A DNA stretch of 64,000 bases from Oceanimonas baumannii. Lineage in GTDB: Bacteria > Pseudomonadota > Gammaproteobacteria > Enterobacterales > Aeromonadaceae. The position numbers and the translations under genes are program-made. Of the stretch, positions 1-9,308 are shown one piece after another; the first letter of the stretch is position 1, and the number at the start of each line of letters is the position of its first letter. The DNA lies in NCBI RefSeq assembly GCF_002245495.1, contig NZ_NQJF01000001.1, positions 1 to 64,000 of the forward strand, read 5' to 3'. The notes under the pieces are model-generated. The model searched no databases, had not been told where the DNA came from, and worked only from the letters and a program-made list of their open reading frames with translations.

Positions 1-43
1 CCTCCTTGTAAGGGAGGTGCTCTCCCGGCTGAGCTAAGCGTCC
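1..43 (-). tRNA. valT: tRNA-Val (UAC), 5' part only
   Basis: Read on the minus strand this gives an acceptor strand (GGACGCT), TA at positions 8-9, a D arm starting GCTCAG, and an anticodon stem-loop CTCCC-TTACAAG-GAGG with anticodon UAC at window positions 10-8. The T arm and 3' acceptor strand lie beyond the left edge, so the gene is cut by the window. It follows tRNA-Lys by 7 nt, so the two are probably cotranscribed, as in the lysT-valT cluster downstream of cpoB in E. coli. Confidence 0.88.
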
Positions 44-50
44 GGGAATC

Positions 51-126
51 TGGTGGGTCGTGCAGGATTCGAACCTGCGACCAATTGATTAAAAGTCAAC
101 TGCTCTACCAACTGAGCTAACGACCC
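51..126 (-). tRNA. lysT: tRNA-Lys (UUU)
   Basis: The minus strand starts GGGTCGTTAGCTCAG, has the anticodon loop CTTTTAA (anticodon UUU), a T arm GCAGGTTCGAATCCTGC, an acceptor end CGACCC and an encoded CCA at 53-51. All four arms pair. It is the first tRNA of a Lys-Val pair next to cpoB, the same neighbourhood as in E. coli. Confidence 0.97.
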
Positions 127-166
127 GTTTGCTGGGTGACTTGCTGTCCCCTGCCAACGGCGGCCT

Positions 167-194
167 ATAATACGGATTTAATTGTATGACGCAA
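167..194 (-). promoter_or_regulatory. Candidate sigma-70 promoter of the tRNA-Lys/Val unit
   Basis: On the minus strand a -35-like TTGCGT (194-189) and a -10-like TATTAT (172-167) are 16 bp apart and are followed by a GC-rich discriminator (GGCCGCCG). That layout is typical of stringently controlled stable-RNA promoters. Transcription would start near 160, about 35 nt before the mature tRNA-Lys. This is inferred by eye only. Confidence 0.5.
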
Positions 195-266
195 CAGCTA
201 AATTATCATTTTATTCTGTTTGCTCAAGGATCAGCCGACTCTCACACTTTTTCGTCAGATCGCCGG

Positions 267-1025
267 CTATTTCATCGTATTAAGATGTTCCTGAGCCAGA
301 CGTGCAGCACTACTGGCAGCATATTCACTTAAGATCTGTTCAAAATACTGCCGGGCCTGAGCATCTGCGTTCTGTTCCCGGGCAATCAGCCCCAGTTTCA
401 GCAGTGAATCGGCACGCTTGTTTGACTTGGGGTACGCCTCGGCTACCCGGGCAAACTGAGCTTTGGACTGATCAAAGCGCTTTTGAGCATAAAGCAGTTG
501 TCCCAGCCAGTAATGCGCATTGGGGACATAGGTTGACTCGGGATATTGCGTAATGAAACGGGCAAAAGCCGGAATGGCGGCAGTATAGTCCTTATCCTGC
601 AACACCAGGTTAACCGCTCGGTCGTAGGCCTCCTGCTCATCCCCCGCAGCTGTCGAAGCAGCTGCATTGCCACCGGTTTCCGAACCGGAACGCTTGGCCG
701 GCTCACTTGCTGAGACAGCGTCAGCAGCCGGTACCGATGCGGCTTCCTGCTGGGCCACCAACATACTGCGCTGGCGTTCTATCACCTGCTCCAGCCGATA
801 GCTCTGCTCTTCCAGCAAGCCGCGTAACTCGCTCAGCTCCTGCTGCATGGCATTCAGCTGACGCTGTTGTTCTATCTGCGCCTGACTGCGGGCACTAAAA
901 CCCCGCTCCAGCTCAGCCAGACGCTCGTTTACTGAGCCGCTGCCACCCACACTGACCACCGGGGCCTGAGCCCAGCTGGCGGTGGATAAAACAGCGGCCA
1001 TCGAAATGGCCGCAAATTTAATCAT
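267..1025 (-). CDS. cpoB: CpoB (YbgF), periplasmic Tol-Pal coordinator
   Basis: Periplasmic protein that links the Tol-Pal machine to PBP1B-driven septal peptidoglycan synthesis and binds TolA. The 252-residue product has a signal peptide (cleavage after about residue 19, SWA-QA). A coiled-coil segment at about 30-90, rich in Gln, Glu and Leu, corresponds to the trimerisation region. A low-complexity Ala/Ser linker follows, then C-terminal tetratricopeptide repeats from about 130 to the end, with the conserved NAHYWLGQLLYAQKRF stretch. Length and architecture match E. coli CpoB (about 263 aa). It is the last gene of the ybgC-tolQRAB-pal-cpoB operon, 19 bp after pal. Confidence 0.95.
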   Translation of the reverse strand: MIKFAAISMAAVLSTASWAQAPVVSVGGSGSVNERLAELERGFSARSQAQIEQQRQLNAMQQELSELRGLLEEQSYRLEQVIERQRSMLVAQQEAASVPAADAVSASEPAKRSGSETGGNAAASTAAGDEQEAYDRAVNLVLQDKDYTAAIPAFARFITQYPESTYVPNAHYWLGQLLYAQKRFDQSKAQFARVAEAYPKSNKRADSLLKLGLIAREQNADAQARQYFEQILSEYAASSAARLAQEHLNTMK

Positions 1026-1044
1026 AATTTAACCGGGTATATCC

Positions 1045-1572
1045 TTAGTAAACCAGTACTGCACGGCGGTTTTTAGCAAAACCGGCTTCGCTGCGAGAAG
1101 TATCCAGCGGTTTTTCTTCACCGTAGCTGACTACAGCCAGCTGAGATCCACTGACACCCAGGCTCTGCAGATAGCTGGTCACAGCCTTGGCACGGCGCTC
1201 ACCCAGTGCAATGTTATATTCGGGCGTACCGCGTTCGTCGGCATGACCTTCAACCAGAATGCTCACGTTGGGATTGGAACGCAGGAAACTGGCATGGGCT
1301 TCCAGCACCTGAGCATAGTGACCCGTCACTTCATCCCGGTCAAACTCGAAGTAAATCACGTTTTCACGACGCAGGGCTTCATACTGCTGGCGCATCTGCT
1401 CTTCAGCAGACAGTGCACCACCGGTCTGAATACCGCCAGTCTGTACGCCACCGTCCTGGTAGCTGCCATCAGTTCCGGTCATGGCATCGGAATCGCTGGT
1501 AGAGCTACATGCAGCCAGGGTCAACATGGGAAGTGCAACCGCCAGGCTCTGAAGCAGTTTTTTCATTTGCAT
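1045..1572 (-). CDS. pal: Peptidoglycan-associated lipoprotein Pal
   Basis: Outer-membrane lipoprotein that binds peptidoglycan non-covalently and TolB, keeping the outer membrane tied to the wall during constriction. The product has 175 residues with a lipobox LAAC (Cys22), a flexible Gly/Gln-rich linker to about residue 60, and a C-terminal OmpA-like domain (about 68-175) carrying VEGHADERGTPEYNIALGERR, the conserved peptidoglycan-binding signature. An AAGG Shine-Dalgarno lies 7 nt before the first ATG, which supports starting at MQMKK rather than the internal MKK. The gene sits between tolB and cpoB. Confidence 0.97.
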   Translation of the reverse strand: MQMKKLLQSLAVALPMLTLAACSSTSDSDAMTGTDGSYQDGGVQTGGIQTGGALSAEEQMRQQYEALRRENVIYFEFDRDEVTGHYAQVLEAHASFLRSNPNVSILVEGHADERGTPEYNIALGERRAKAVTSYLQSLGVSGSQLAVVSYGEEKPLDTSRSEAGFAKNRRAVLVY

Positions 1573-1597
1573 GATTTTTCCTTAGAAAAAGCAATTT

Positions 1598-2899
1598 CTA
1601 GTTTAGAAACGGTGACCAAGCCGGTGAACGGACATCGCCGCTGCGGGCCGGCAACCTGGCCTTGAAGCGACCATCCATCGACACCAGAGACAGAACCTGA
1701 CGGCCCTGATAGGTGGTGCTATAGATGATCATGGTGCCGTTAGGCGCCGGGCTTGGAGACTCATCCAGTCGTGTTTCGGTCAACACTTGCAGATGTCCGC
1801 TGTCCAGCTCCTGTCGGGCAATACGGTACTGTCCCTGAGCACGACTGACCAGCACCATATTCTGGCCGTCTGCCGTAATACGAGGGCCAAGATTCATATC
1901 ACCTTCAAAGGTGACACGGCGGGCATTGCCGCTACCCGGCTCGGCGCGGTAAACCTGCGGTCGCCCGCCCCGCTCAGAGACAAAATAAATACTTTTCCCG
2001 TCTGCCGACCAGGTCGGCTCGGTATCGATTGTGCGGTTATTGGTGACACGGGTCAACTGGCGGCTGGCCAGATCGAGTACATACACTTCAGGCTGCCCAT
2101 CTCTGGATAGTACCAACGCCAGCCGGCTGCCATCGGGAGACCAGGACGGTGCACCATTAATACCGGGCTGAGAGCTCACTACCTGCCGCTGCTGGCTGTA
2201 AATGTCCTGCACCACAATCTCGGCTTTTTTGTTTTCAAAAGAAACATAAGCCAGTTTCCGGCCATCCGGTGACCAGGCTGGTGACATCAGCGGTTCACGC
2301 GAACGCAGCAGTACTTGCTCATTAAATCCGTCGTAATCGGAAATCATCAGCTGATACGGGTACTGGGTTCCGTGCTGCACGGTCACGTAGGCAATACGGG
2401 TAAGAAAAGCGCCTTTAATACCGGTCAGTTTCTCAAATACGATATCTGCAACGCGATGAGCGTACTGCCGCAGCTGAGCGGCTGGCACAGTCGCGCTGCG
2501 GCTTTCCAGCAGCTTGGCACCATTCGTATCCAATACGTCAGCCAGTTCAAAACTAATGCGATACTGATTATTACCTGCCGGAGCAATACTGCCCATGACC
2601 ACCGCTTCGACCTGACGGGAGCGCCACAGACCGGGATCAAGCTGGTCGGCACGGGATACTCTCTGGGGCAAGGCGTTGCGCTCTAGCGGACGGAACATAC
2701 CGCTGTTGCGCAGGTCATTGCCGATCACTTCCGACAACTCCTGAGGAACAGCTCCTCCACCGGTCCACTCAAAGGGCAATACCGCCACCGGCCGGGCACT
2801 GTCTATGCCGCCGGTAATTACGATATCCAGTGCCGCCTGGGCTCGTCCTGCCAGCATCAGCAATGGCAGCCATAACCACAACCATCGTTTTGTCATCAT
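1598..2899 (-). CDS. tolB: TolB, periplasmic beta-propeller of the Tol-Pal system
   Basis: Periplasmic protein that cycles between Pal and TolA. From the ATG at 2899 the product is 433 residues, close to E. coli TolB (430). It has a Sec signal ([20 protein letters not shown]), an N-terminal alpha/beta domain, and a C-terminal six-bladed propeller seen as repeated WSPDG/WSADG motifs (about residues 210-430). The frame stays open further upstream (to 3013), but that extension lies inside tolA and lacks a signal peptide. The ATG at 2899 overlaps the tolA stop (TGATG), so translation is probably coupled. Confidence 0.95.
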   Translation of the reverse strand: MMTKRWLWLWLPLLMLAGRAQAALDIVITGGIDSARPVAVLPFEWTGGGAVPQELSEVIGNDLRNSGMFRPLERNALPQRVSRADQLDPGLWRSRQVEAVVMGSIAPAGNNQYRISFELADVLDTNGAKLLESRSATVPAAQLRQYAHRVADIVFEKLTGIKGAFLTRIAYVTVQHGTQYPYQLMISDYDGFNEQVLLRSREPLMSPAWSPDGRKLAYVSFENKKAEIVVQDIYSQQRQVVSSQPGINGAPSWSPDGSRLALVLSRDGQPEVYVLDLASRQLTRVTNNRTIDTEPTWSADGKSIYFVSERGGRPQVYRAEPGSGNARRVTFEGDMNLGPRITADGQNMVLVSRAQGQYRIARQELDSGHLQVLTETRLDESPSPAPNGTMIIYSTTYQGRQVLSLVSMDGRFKARLPARSGDVRSPAWSPFLN

Positions 2900-3918
2900 C
2901 AAAGCCTCGGTATCAGGGTTAAATTCAGATTTTGCAGCTCTTTGTTCACTTTTGGATCCTTGGGCATAGGCAGTGTGCCCGTTTTGCGAATAGCCAGCTC
3001 CGCTGAGCGGCACACCTCTGCATCCCCCTGACCCTGTCCTATTTTCAGAATAAGACCATCGGGAGCAACCCGGATATTAATACGGCACTGCTTGCCCACC
3101 ATGGTCGGCGCCACCAGCCAGTTACGCTGAATGGCGGCAATAATCATGCCGGTGTAACGATCCACTTCTGCCGCCGACGCCGCCGATGATGAGCCGCCTG
3201 CCGAGCCTCCCATCAGTGCTTCCAGATCCTTCATGGCCTGCTCGGCTTCCGCTTTTTTCTTCGCTTCTGCGGCCTTACGAGCTGCCTCGGCTTCTGCCTG
3301 TTTCTTCGCTTCTGCCGCCTTGCGGGCTGCCTCGGCTTCCGCCTGTTTCTTCGCTTCTGCCGCCTTACGGGCTGCCTCGGCTTCCGCCTGTTTCTTCGCT
3401 TCTGCCGCCTTGCGGGCTGCCTCGGCTTCCGCCTGCTTCTTCGCTTCTGCCGCCTTGCGGGCTGCCTCGGCTTCCGCCTGCTTCTTCGCTTCTGCCGCCT
3501 TGCGGGCTTCCTCGGCCTTGCGTTGCTGCTCCAGTACCCGCTGACGCTCCGCTTCCGCCCTGGCCTGTTGCTCAGCAACGGCTTGTTGCTGCTCGGCCTG
3601 ACGGGCTTGTTCTGCCGCTGCGGCCTGCTCTGCCGCCTGGCGTTCAGCTTCCTCGGCGGCCTTGCGTTCGGCATCCGCCTGTGCCTGTTCGGCAGCCTGC
3701 CGGGCATCACGCTGCGCCTGCATTTCGGCAAGCCGCTCGGCCTGGGCTGCCACCATGCCATCATCGATCATGGTGGCTTCAATAATGGAGGCAGCCTGGG
3801 TCGGCCGCTTGGGGGTAGTAAGATTCACCCCCACCAGAAACAACACACCAACCAGCACATGCAGCCCCAGCGAAATCACCAGCGCCTTGCGAATGCCACC
3901 ACTCTGGTTTCTGAACAC
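2899..3918 (-). CDS. tolA: TolA, envelope-spanning energy transducer
   Basis: Inner-membrane protein that transmits proton-motive-force energy from TolQR to TolB-Pal. The 339-residue product has a single N-terminal membrane helix (about 13-33). A very long Ala/Glu/Lys-rich helical domain II (about 55-235) contains six near-identical 15-residue repeats. The C-terminal domain III (about 250-339) binds CpoB/TolB and contains [20 protein letters not shown] and a final LNLTLIPRL. It overlaps tolB at its stop and follows tolR by 3 nt. Confidence 0.95.
   Translation of the reverse strand: MFRNQSGGIRKALVISLGLHVLVGVLFLVGVNLTTPKRPTQAASIIEATMIDDGMVAAQAERLAEMQAQRDARQAAEQAQADAERKAAEEAERQAAEQAAAAEQARQAEQQQAVAEQQARAEAERQRVLEQQRKAEEARKAAEAKKQAEAEAARKAAEAKKQAEAEAARKAAEAKKQAEAEAARKAAEAKKQAEAEAARKAAEAKKQAEAEAARKAAEAKKKAEAEQAMKDLEALMGGSAGGSSSAASAAEVDRYTGMIIAAIQRNWLVAPTMVGKQCRINIRVAPDGLILKIGQGQGDAEVCRSAELAIRKTGTLPMPKDPKVNKELQNLNLTLIPRL
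3241..3510 (-). repeat. Six 45-bp tandem repeats inside tolA
   Basis: The plus-strand landmark CTTCGCTTCTGC recurs at 3259, 3304, 3349, 3394, 3439 and 3484, an exact 45-bp period. Each unit encodes 15 residues of the form [15 protein letters not shown] in TolA domain II. The copies differ by only a few bases, so recent copy-number change by slippage or unequal recombination is likely. Changes in whole units keep the reading frame. Confidence 0.93.
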
Positions 3919-3921
3919 GCC

Positions 3922-4347
3922 TTATTGCTCCGGTTGGGTCATCAGGCCCACGCTGGGCACGCCCGCTGCCTTGAGGGTTGCCATCAGCTGGATCACCGCG
4001 TCGTAGCGCACATTGGCATCACCCTGTACCACCACAGGTGCCTTGGGATTCGTGGCCAGTCGTTGCTGCACCATCTCGGCCAGCGCCAGCAAATCCACCG
4101 CCTCGTCCCGGCTTTCACCCACGTCCAGAAAGTAGCGGCCCTCGGCATCGACCGACGCCACCAGCGGCGTCTCACTGTCTTCCGGCAGCAGCTCCGCCTC
4201 CGCTTGCGGCAAGTCCACCTTAACACCCTGAGTAATCACCGGGGCCGTAGCCATAAAGATAATCAGCAGCACCAGCATCACGTCGATATAAGGCACCACG
4301 TTGATTTCCGCCACGCGTTTGCGCCGCTTGCGCTGATAGCTCTGCAT
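3922..4347 (-). CDS. tolR: TolR, proton-channel subunit
   Basis: ExbD/TolR-family inner-membrane protein that forms the TolQ-TolR stator. The 141-residue product has a cytoplasmic basic N-terminus (YQRKRRKRVAEINVVPYIDV), one membrane helix at about 20-40 carrying the conserved pore Asp (VVPYIDVMLVLLIIF), and a periplasmic domain. The ATG overlaps the tolQ stop (TAATG), which indicates coupling. Confidence 0.96.
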   Translation of the reverse strand: MQSYQRKRRKRVAEINVVPYIDVMLVLLIIFMATAPVITQGVKVDLPQAEAELLPEDSETPLVASVDAEGRYFLDVGESRDEAVDLLALAEMVQQRLATNPKAPVVVQGDANVRYDAVIQLMATLKAAGVPSVGLMTQPEQ

Positions 4348-5027
4348 TACTGATTACCTGTAGTCACTTGCCGGTTGAGGATGGTGGAGAACTCATCCAT
4401 AAAGTTGGCCAGATGATTTTCCTGACGTTCCACCTGATAGCTGAAACGGTTGTAAGCAATAACCGCTGGAATGGCCGCAAACAGACCCATGGCGGTCGCG
4501 ATCAAGGCTTCAGCAATACCGGGTGCCACCATGGCCAGCGTGGCCTGCTTAATCTCAGACAGCGCAATAAAGGCATTCATAATACCCCATACGGTACCGA
4601 ACAGACCGATGTAAGGGCTGATGGAGCCAATGGTCGCCAGTACCGACAAATTGGTTTCCAGCCGGTCTACTTCCCGGGACAAGGCCACCCGCATGGTACG
4701 ATAGGTGCCTTCCAGAATGGTATCCTGAGGACGGCCCTGCTTTTGCAGCCGGACGAACTCGCGAAAGCCGGAGTGAAATATTTGCTCCATCCCCGCCAGA
4801 CTGTCACGTCGGGCATTGGATTCATGATAGAGCCGGCTGAGATCAGCACCAGACCAGAATTTGTCTTCAAACTTTTCTGCTTCGGCACGAGCCGATGTCA
4901 GCACCCGGCGGCGATTAATGATCAATGCCCAGGACAGCACTGACATCCCCACCAGCCCCAGCATAACCAGTTTAACCAGCAGACTGGCCTGCCAGAAAAG
5001 ACCTATAAATGAAATTTCAGCGTGCAC
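4347..5027 (-). CDS. tolQ: TolQ, proton-channel subunit
   Basis: MotA/TolQ/ExbB-family membrane protein. The 226-residue product starts with GTG, has a first membrane helix at about 14-36 ([14 protein letters not shown]), a large cytoplasmic loop with [17 protein letters not shown], and two C-terminal membrane helices at about 130-190 with [13 protein letters not shown] and [19 protein letters not shown]. The GTG overlaps the end of ybgC by 11 bp, as expected in this operon. Confidence 0.96.
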   Translation of the reverse strand: MHAEISFIGLFWQASLLVKLVMLGLVGMSVLSWALIINRRRVLTSARAEAEKFEDKFWSGADLSRLYHESNARRDSLAGMEQIFHSGFREFVRLQKQGRPQDTILEGTYRTMRVALSREVDRLETNLSVLATIGSISPYIGLFGTVWGIMNAFIALSEIKQATLAMVAPGIAEALIATAMGLFAAIPAVIAYNRFSYQVERQENHLANFMDEFSTILNRQVTTGNQ

Positions 5028-5427
5028 CCGACAATACTCCCATCAGTGACTCAGGAATGGCAAAAGGCTTCATTTTAGTGATATCTACACAGGCAATCAC
5101 GATCTCGCCCTTCACCAAGCAAAGGCCCGCATGATCCAGAATTTCCTGCTCAAACACAATAGAGGCACGTTTAAGCATTTTCACCGTAACGGTGACCGTT
5201 AATGCATCATTGAAACGGGCTGCCCGGCGCAGATCCATTTCAACCCGGCGAACCACAAAAGCAATTCCCTGCTCCAGCAGGTTATCCTGCTCAACCCCCA
5301 GATGACGCAGCCATTCGGTTCGGGCCCTTTCCATAAATTTCAGGTAGTTGGCGTTATAAACAATGCCGCCGGCATCAGTATCTTCGTAATAGATACGCAC
5401 CGGCCAGTGAAACGGCGTTTGAGACAT
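5017..5427 (-). CDS. ybgC: YbgC, Tol-Pal-associated acyl-CoA thioesterase
   Basis: Hot-dog-fold cytoplasmic thioesterase (4-hydroxybenzoyl-CoA thioesterase family). The 136-residue product contains [28 protein letters not shown] with the family's catalytic Asp (about residue 16) and a following His/Tyr environment. It is the first gene of the tol-pal operon, with tolQ starting inside its last codons. The cellular acyl-CoA substrate is not revealed by the sequence. Confidence 0.95.
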   Translation of the reverse strand: MSQTPFHWPVRIYYEDTDAGGIVYNANYLKFMERARTEWLRHLGVEQDNLLEQGIAFVVRRVEMDLRRAARFNDALTVTVTVKMLKRASIVFEQEILDHAGLCLVKGEIVIACVDITKMKPFAIPESLMGVLSGAR

Positions 5428-5661
5428 GCAGATCCCGGAAATCCGGCCAAAAAGATGGGGCTACTATACCTAAGTCAGCGTCATGAAAGAAGAAGTCCAC
5501 CACACCGAACGACATTGATTGACCCGCCGCGCACCCTAGCGGGGAAACTCTGAACGAGCAGTCGGCAGTGGTAAGTAGCCTTGTTTGGCAGGTGTGGGAC
5601 GTGCGGGTGCGGCTGACGCCAAGCCTGCTTCCGGCTTCCCGTTGTCAACTTCCCGTTACTC

Positions 5662-6669
5662 TCAGGCCTCGGGCAAATCAAAGCCAAAATGCAGATAGGC
5701 TCGGGGGGTGGCCAGTCGGCCGCGGGGAGTACGCTGCAAAAAGCCCTGCTGAATAAGGTAAGGCTCAATCACGTCCTCGATGGTTTCCTTTTCCTCACCA
5801 ATGGCCGCGGCCAGATTATCAAGGCCGACCGGCCCGCCCATAAACTTATCGAGCACGGCCATCAGCAACTTGCGGTCCATGTAGTCAAAGCCCTGCTTGT
5901 CGACATCGAGCATATCCAACGCCTGGGCGGCAATGGCCGCATCAATGGCCCCGCTTCCTTTCACCTCGGCAAAATCACGCACCCGGCGCAGCAACCGGTT
6001 GGCAATGCGGGGGGTTCCCCGAGCGCGGCGAGCCATCTCAAAGGCACCATCGTCGTCGATCATCAGGCCCAGCTTGCCGGCACTGCGACTGATAATATGA
6101 GCCAGATCCGCCACCTGATAAAACTCCAGCCGCTGTACGATGCCAAAACGATCCCGAAGCGGTGACGTCAGTGACCCGGCCCTGGTGGTAGCCCCTACCA
6201 GGGTAAAAGGCGGCAGCTCCAGCTTGATGGAGCGGGCAGCAGGACCTTCACCGATCATGATATCAAGCTGGTAATCTTCCATCGCCGGGTAAAGAATTTC
6301 TTCAACCACCGGGCTCAGACGGTGTATTTCATCAATAAACAGCACATCGCCAGGTTCAAGGTTGGTCAGCATGGCCGCCAGATCTCCGGCCTTTTCCAGC
6401 ACCGGGCCCGAGGTGGTCTTGATGCTCACTCCCATTTCATTGGCAACAATATTGGCCAGTGTGGTTTTACCAAGACCAGGAGGGCCAAAGATCAGCAGGT
6501 GATCCAGCGCCTCTTCCCGCCGGCGCGCCGCTTCAATAAAGATTTCCATCTGGCCGCGTACATGATCCTGACCACGGTACTCTGCGAGGGCTTTGGGCCG
6601 TATGGCACGGTCAATGGCTTCTTCTTCCTGGCGGGGGGCCGGGTTGATAAAACGATCTGCTTCTATCAT
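5662..6669 (-). CDS. ruvB: RuvB, Holliday junction branch-migration ATPase
   Basis: AAA+ motor that drives branch migration with RuvA. The 335-residue product contains Walker [12 protein letters not shown] (about 60-70), Walker [10 protein letters not shown], sensor-1 region [18 protein letters not shown] with the Arg finger, and a C-terminal winged helix with FLQRTPRGR. It follows ruvA by 3 nt in the usual ruvA-ruvB order. A 234-bp gap separates it from ybgC, in which I see no gene. Confidence 0.98.
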   Translation of the reverse strand: MIEADRFINPAPRQEEEAIDRAIRPKALAEYRGQDHVRGQMEIFIEAARRREEALDHLLIFGPPGLGKTTLANIVANEMGVSIKTTSGPVLEKAGDLAAMLTNLEPGDVLFIDEIHRLSPVVEEILYPAMEDYQLDIMIGEGPAARSIKLELPPFTLVGATTRAGSLTSPLRDRFGIVQRLEFYQVADLAHIISRSAGKLGLMIDDDGAFEMARRARGTPRIANRLLRRVRDFAEVKGSGAIDAAIAAQALDMLDVDKQGFDYMDRKLLMAVLDKFMGGPVGLDNLAAAIGEEKETIEDVIEPYLIQQGFLQRTPRGRLATPRAYLHFGFDLPEA

Positions 6670-6672
6670 GGC

Positions 6673-7275
6673 TTATCCCATGCTTTTCAGGGCTTCACGG
6701 ATCAATTGCTCCGCATCCATCCCGGGTTTGGCAATTTTCTTCATCAGCTGTTCGGCCTGAGCAGCCTTGTAACCCAGCGCCTGCAAGGCAGCCAGCGCTT
6801 CATCTTTGGCACCGTCACCGCCAGCGGCACTGGCCGATGCCGGGGCCGGGTTAAACAGGTCATAGCCACCAAAGCCTTTCAGCCGGTCACGCATTTCCAC
6901 TACCAGCCGCTCGGCGGTTTTTTTACCTACCCCCGGCAGTTTAACCAGCGCGGTGATGTCGCCCTGCTCTACATTATGAATAAACTGATCGGCGGTCATG
7001 CCCGACAGAATGGCCAGCGCCAGCTTGGGGCCCACACCGTTGGTCTTGATAAGCTCACGAAATAACGCCCGCTCGGTTTTGGTGTTAAAGCCAAACAGCA
7101 ACTGAGCGTCTTCACGTACCACAAAGTGAGTCAGTACCGTGGTAGCCTGGCCCATATCGGGCAACTCGTAGAAACAACTCATGGGCAGGGTAACTTCATA
7201 CCCCACGCCGTTGACATCCAGCAGGATTTCCGGGGGCTGCTTTTCAACGATAATACCTTTTAACCGACCAATCAC
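6673..7275 (-). CDS. ruvA: RuvA, Holliday junction recognition protein
   Basis: Tetrameric junction-binding partner of RuvB. The 200-residue product begins with the OB-fold [20 protein letters not shown], has two helix-hairpin-helix motifs ([16 protein letters not shown] and [16 protein letters not shown]), and ends with the C-terminal domain III ([20 protein letters not shown]) that contacts RuvB. It directly precedes ruvB. Confidence 0.98.
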   Translation of the reverse strand: MIGRLKGIIVEKQPPEILLDVNGVGYEVTLPMSCFYELPDMGQATTVLTHFVVREDAQLLFGFNTKTERALFRELIKTNGVGPKLALAILSGMTADQFIHNVEQGDITALVKLPGVGKKTAERLVVEMRDRLKGFGGYDLFNPAPASASAAGGDGAKDEALAALQALGYKAAQAEQLMKKIAKPGMDAEQLIREALKSMG

Positions 7276-7383
7276 AGAGACTCTCCGCTAACCCTAACAA
7301 AACTGGGCCAAAGAATAATAAATAACTGGATAAATATCCATGAAACTCGCTGACGGCTTACCGCGTGATAAAACGATTTTACC

Positions 7384-7905
7384 CTAGCGAAGCCGTTTTC
7401 GAGCAGTGCCACGTACCTGGCCGGCCATGCTGATCAGGCTCTGCCGGGTGTGCCCATGACACAACGCCACCGCCAGAGCATCGGCAGCATCGGCCTGAGG
7501 AGTGCCCGGCAGACTCAGCAACCGGACCACCATATGCTGCACCTGATCCTTGCCAGCCCCTCCCTGCCCTACCACCGCTTGCTTAATCTGGCGCGCCGAA
7601 TACTCCGCCACTTCCAGACCGGCATTCGCGGCAGCCACAATGGCCGCCCCCCGGGCCTGGCCCAGTTTCAGCGCCGAATCCGGGTTGCGCGCCATAAACA
7701 CCTGCTCAATGGCAAACAAATCCGGGCGAAACTGCAGCACAATTTCACTCACCCCGTCGTAAATTTTCTTGAGCCGGGGGGCCAGAGCTTCGTCGGTCAT
7801 GCGAATGCAGCCGGACCCCAGGTACTCCATTTTATTACCGGTCTGGCGTACTACACCGTAACCGGTGATACGCGAGCCGGGATCGATACCGAGAATAATG
7901 GACAT
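7384..7905 (-). CDS. ruvC: RuvC, Holliday junction resolvase
   Basis: RNase H-fold endonuclease that resolves junctions. Starting at [11 protein letters not shown] (7905) gives 173 residues, identical to the E. coli length; the frame stays open upstream to 7938 but without conserved sequence. The acidic residues expected for catalysis are visible in [15 protein letters not shown] and [15 protein letters not shown]. It lies 108 bp upstream of ruvA on the same strand. Confidence 0.97.
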   Translation of the reverse strand: MSIILGIDPGSRITGYGVVRQTGNKMEYLGSGCIRMTDEALAPRLKKIYDGVSEIVLQFRPDLFAIEQVFMARNPDSALKLGQARGAAIVAAANAGLEVAEYSARQIKQAVVGQGGAGKDQVQHMVVRLLSLPGTPQADAADALAVALCHGHTRQSLISMAGQVRGTARKRLR

Positions 7906-7916
7906 AGAAACCAGCT

Positions 7917-7944
7917 GTGAGCCGTAAGCTGTCAGCAATAAGCT
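7917..7944. repeat. Degenerate 7-bp tandem repeat
   Basis: Four consecutive heptamers GTGAGCC, GTAAGCT, GTCAGCA, ATAAGCT (consensus about GTAAGCT) lie just upstream of ruvC. The same heptamer family occurs at 11206-11233 upstream of aspS. It is probably a small dispersed intergenic repeat rather than a gene-specific signal. Confidence 0.6.
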
Positions 7945-8005
7945 GAGCGAGCCGGCTGAGAGTCATTGATTCAAATTCGAAAGCGTGTATAGCTTGCAGA
8001 ATGGA

Positions 8006-8023
8006 CTCCGGCTTTCGCCGGAG
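8006..8023. repeat. GC-rich palindrome downstream of yebC
   Basis: A perfect 7-bp inverted repeat CTCCGGC-TTTC-GCCGGAG lies in the gap between yebC and ruvC. It lacks a clean T tract on either strand, so it looks more like a REP-type element or mRNA-end hairpin than a standard terminator. Confidence 0.5.
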
Positions 8024-8118
8024 CAACAAAATTTGTAGGCCCATTGCCCGCTGGCAGCTGCGGCTAAAACCGGGCCTGCGAGTACCACCACTTACAGCTT
8101 AGTGCTGCCCGAAGGGCC

Positions 8119-8859
8119 TCACAGCAGTTCGGCCAGTTCGTCGGAGATATCACCGTTGTGATAGACCTCCTGCACATCGTCCAGATCTTCCAGCATATCA
8201 ATAAGGCGCAGCAGCTTGGGTGCCGTTTCCTCATCGAGCTCAGCCTTGGTGGATGGGATCATGGTCACTTCCGCATTGTCAGAGACAAGACCGCCGGCAT
8301 CCAGTGCATCTTTTACCGCTCCAAATTCTTCCCACTGAGTATAAACATCAATGGAATTGTCGTCGTTCACCACCACATCATCGGCACCGGCTTCCAGCGC
8401 CGCTTCCATCAAGGTTTCCTCATCGGCTTCACCATAGCTAATGACGCCTTTTTTCTCGAACAGGTAAGCCACCGAGCCGTCGGTGCCCAGGTTACCCCCG
8501 CTCTTGGAAAAAGCATGGCGCACTTCCGATACGGTACGATTACGGTTGTCAGTCATGCACTCCACCATTACGGCTGTACCGCCCGGGCCATAACCTTCAT
8601 ACACCACGGTTTCCAGCTGCTGGCCATCCAGTTCACCGGCACCGCGCTTAACAGCCCGGTCAATGGTATCGCGGGTCATGTTATTGGACAGCGCCTTGTC
8701 GACGGCAGCGCGAAGCCGCGGGTTGGCCGCAGCATCGGAGCCACCTTCACGGGCCGCTGTGGTCAGCTCACGAATAAGCTTGGTAAAGATCTTGCCGCGC
8801 TTGGCATCCTGAGCCGCCTTGCGATGCTTGATATTGGCCCATTTACTGTGACCTGCCAT
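8119..8859 (-). CDS. yebC: YebC/TACO1-family protein
   Basis: Conserved YebC protein; members act as ribosome-associated translation factors at difficult proline stretches or as DNA-binding regulators. The 246-residue product has the signature [20 protein letters not shown] and the internal [20 protein letters not shown] stretch, with full length relative to E. coli YebC (246). It lies 15 bp downstream of nudB on the same strand and upstream of ruvC, the conserved order. Confidence 0.96.
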   Translation of the reverse strand: MAGHSKWANIKHRKAAQDAKRGKIFTKLIRELTTAAREGGSDAAANPRLRAAVDKALSNNMTRDTIDRAVKRGAGELDGQQLETVVYEGYGPGGTAVMVECMTDNRNRTVSEVRHAFSKSGGNLGTDGSVAYLFEKKGVISYGEADEETLMEAALEAGADDVVVNDDNSIDVYTQWEEFGAVKDALDAGGLVSDNAEVTMIPSTKAELDEETAPKLLRLIDMLEDLDDVQEVYHNGDISDELAELL

Positions 8860-8873
8860 AACGTCTGTCTCCT

Positions 8874-9305
8874 CTATTCGGCGTTTATCAGCCTGCCAAT
8901 GGCCTCACGGTTGGTCCAGGATCCGGCCTTGGCAAATGCCTCATCAAAAGGCAGCCAATGCTGATCAAGGTGCTCGGTAAGCCGCACGGGCTGCGGCTCA
9001 GGCAGGCATAAACGAAACTCATATTCCCAGTTATGCGTGACCCCCGGCCGGTAGCGGTGCCGCCAGTGGGGGTAAATTTCAAAACGCACCCGGTGTCCGG
9101 TTTCCACCAGCTGCAGGCCATCGCCTGTCACCAGGCCGGTCTCCTCTTCCAGCTCGCGGGTCGCCGCCTGCAGGCGGCTTTCTCCGGCTTCCAGGCTGCC
9201 GGTGACCGACTGCCAGAAATCCGGGTTATCCTTGCGCTGCAGCAGCAACACACGATCCACGGTATGAATGAGGATCAGAACCGACTCCGGGTGCTTATGT
9301 GCCAT
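8874..9305 (-). CDS. nudB: NudB, dihydroneopterin triphosphate/dATP pyrophosphatase
   Basis: Nudix hydrolase of folate biosynthesis that removes pyrophosphate from dihydroneopterin triphosphate. The 143-residue product carries a canonical Nudix box [11 protein letters not shown]...RELEEETGL (about residues 36-58). It sits 3 nt after aspS and before yebC, as in E. coli, which supports NudB over other Nudix proteins. Confidence 0.93.
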   Translation of the reverse strand: MAHKHPESVLILIHTVDRVLLLQRKDNPDFWQSVTGSLEAGESRLQAATRELEEETGLVTGDGLQLVETGHRVRFEIYPHWRHRYRPGVTHNWEYEFRLCLPEPQPVRLTEHLDQHWLPFDEAFAKAGSWTNREAIGRLINAE

Positions 9306-9308
9306 GGC

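Noticed and set aside
2899-3013. Longer N-terminus for tolB
   Set aside because: The frame is open, but the extension lies in tolA and would bury the signal peptide.
3241-3510. Regularly spaced repeats resembling a CRISPR array
   Set aside because: The 45-bp units are contiguous coding repeats without variable spacers, in frame within TolA.
3186-3785. Long frames on both strands through the tolA repeats
   Set aside because: Repeated Ala/Lys/Glu codons keep the other frames open; the low-complexity translations are artefacts.
5481-5768. 95-codon frame between ybgC and ruvB
   Set aside because: It overlaps the ruvB end on the same strand in another frame and shows no coding signature.
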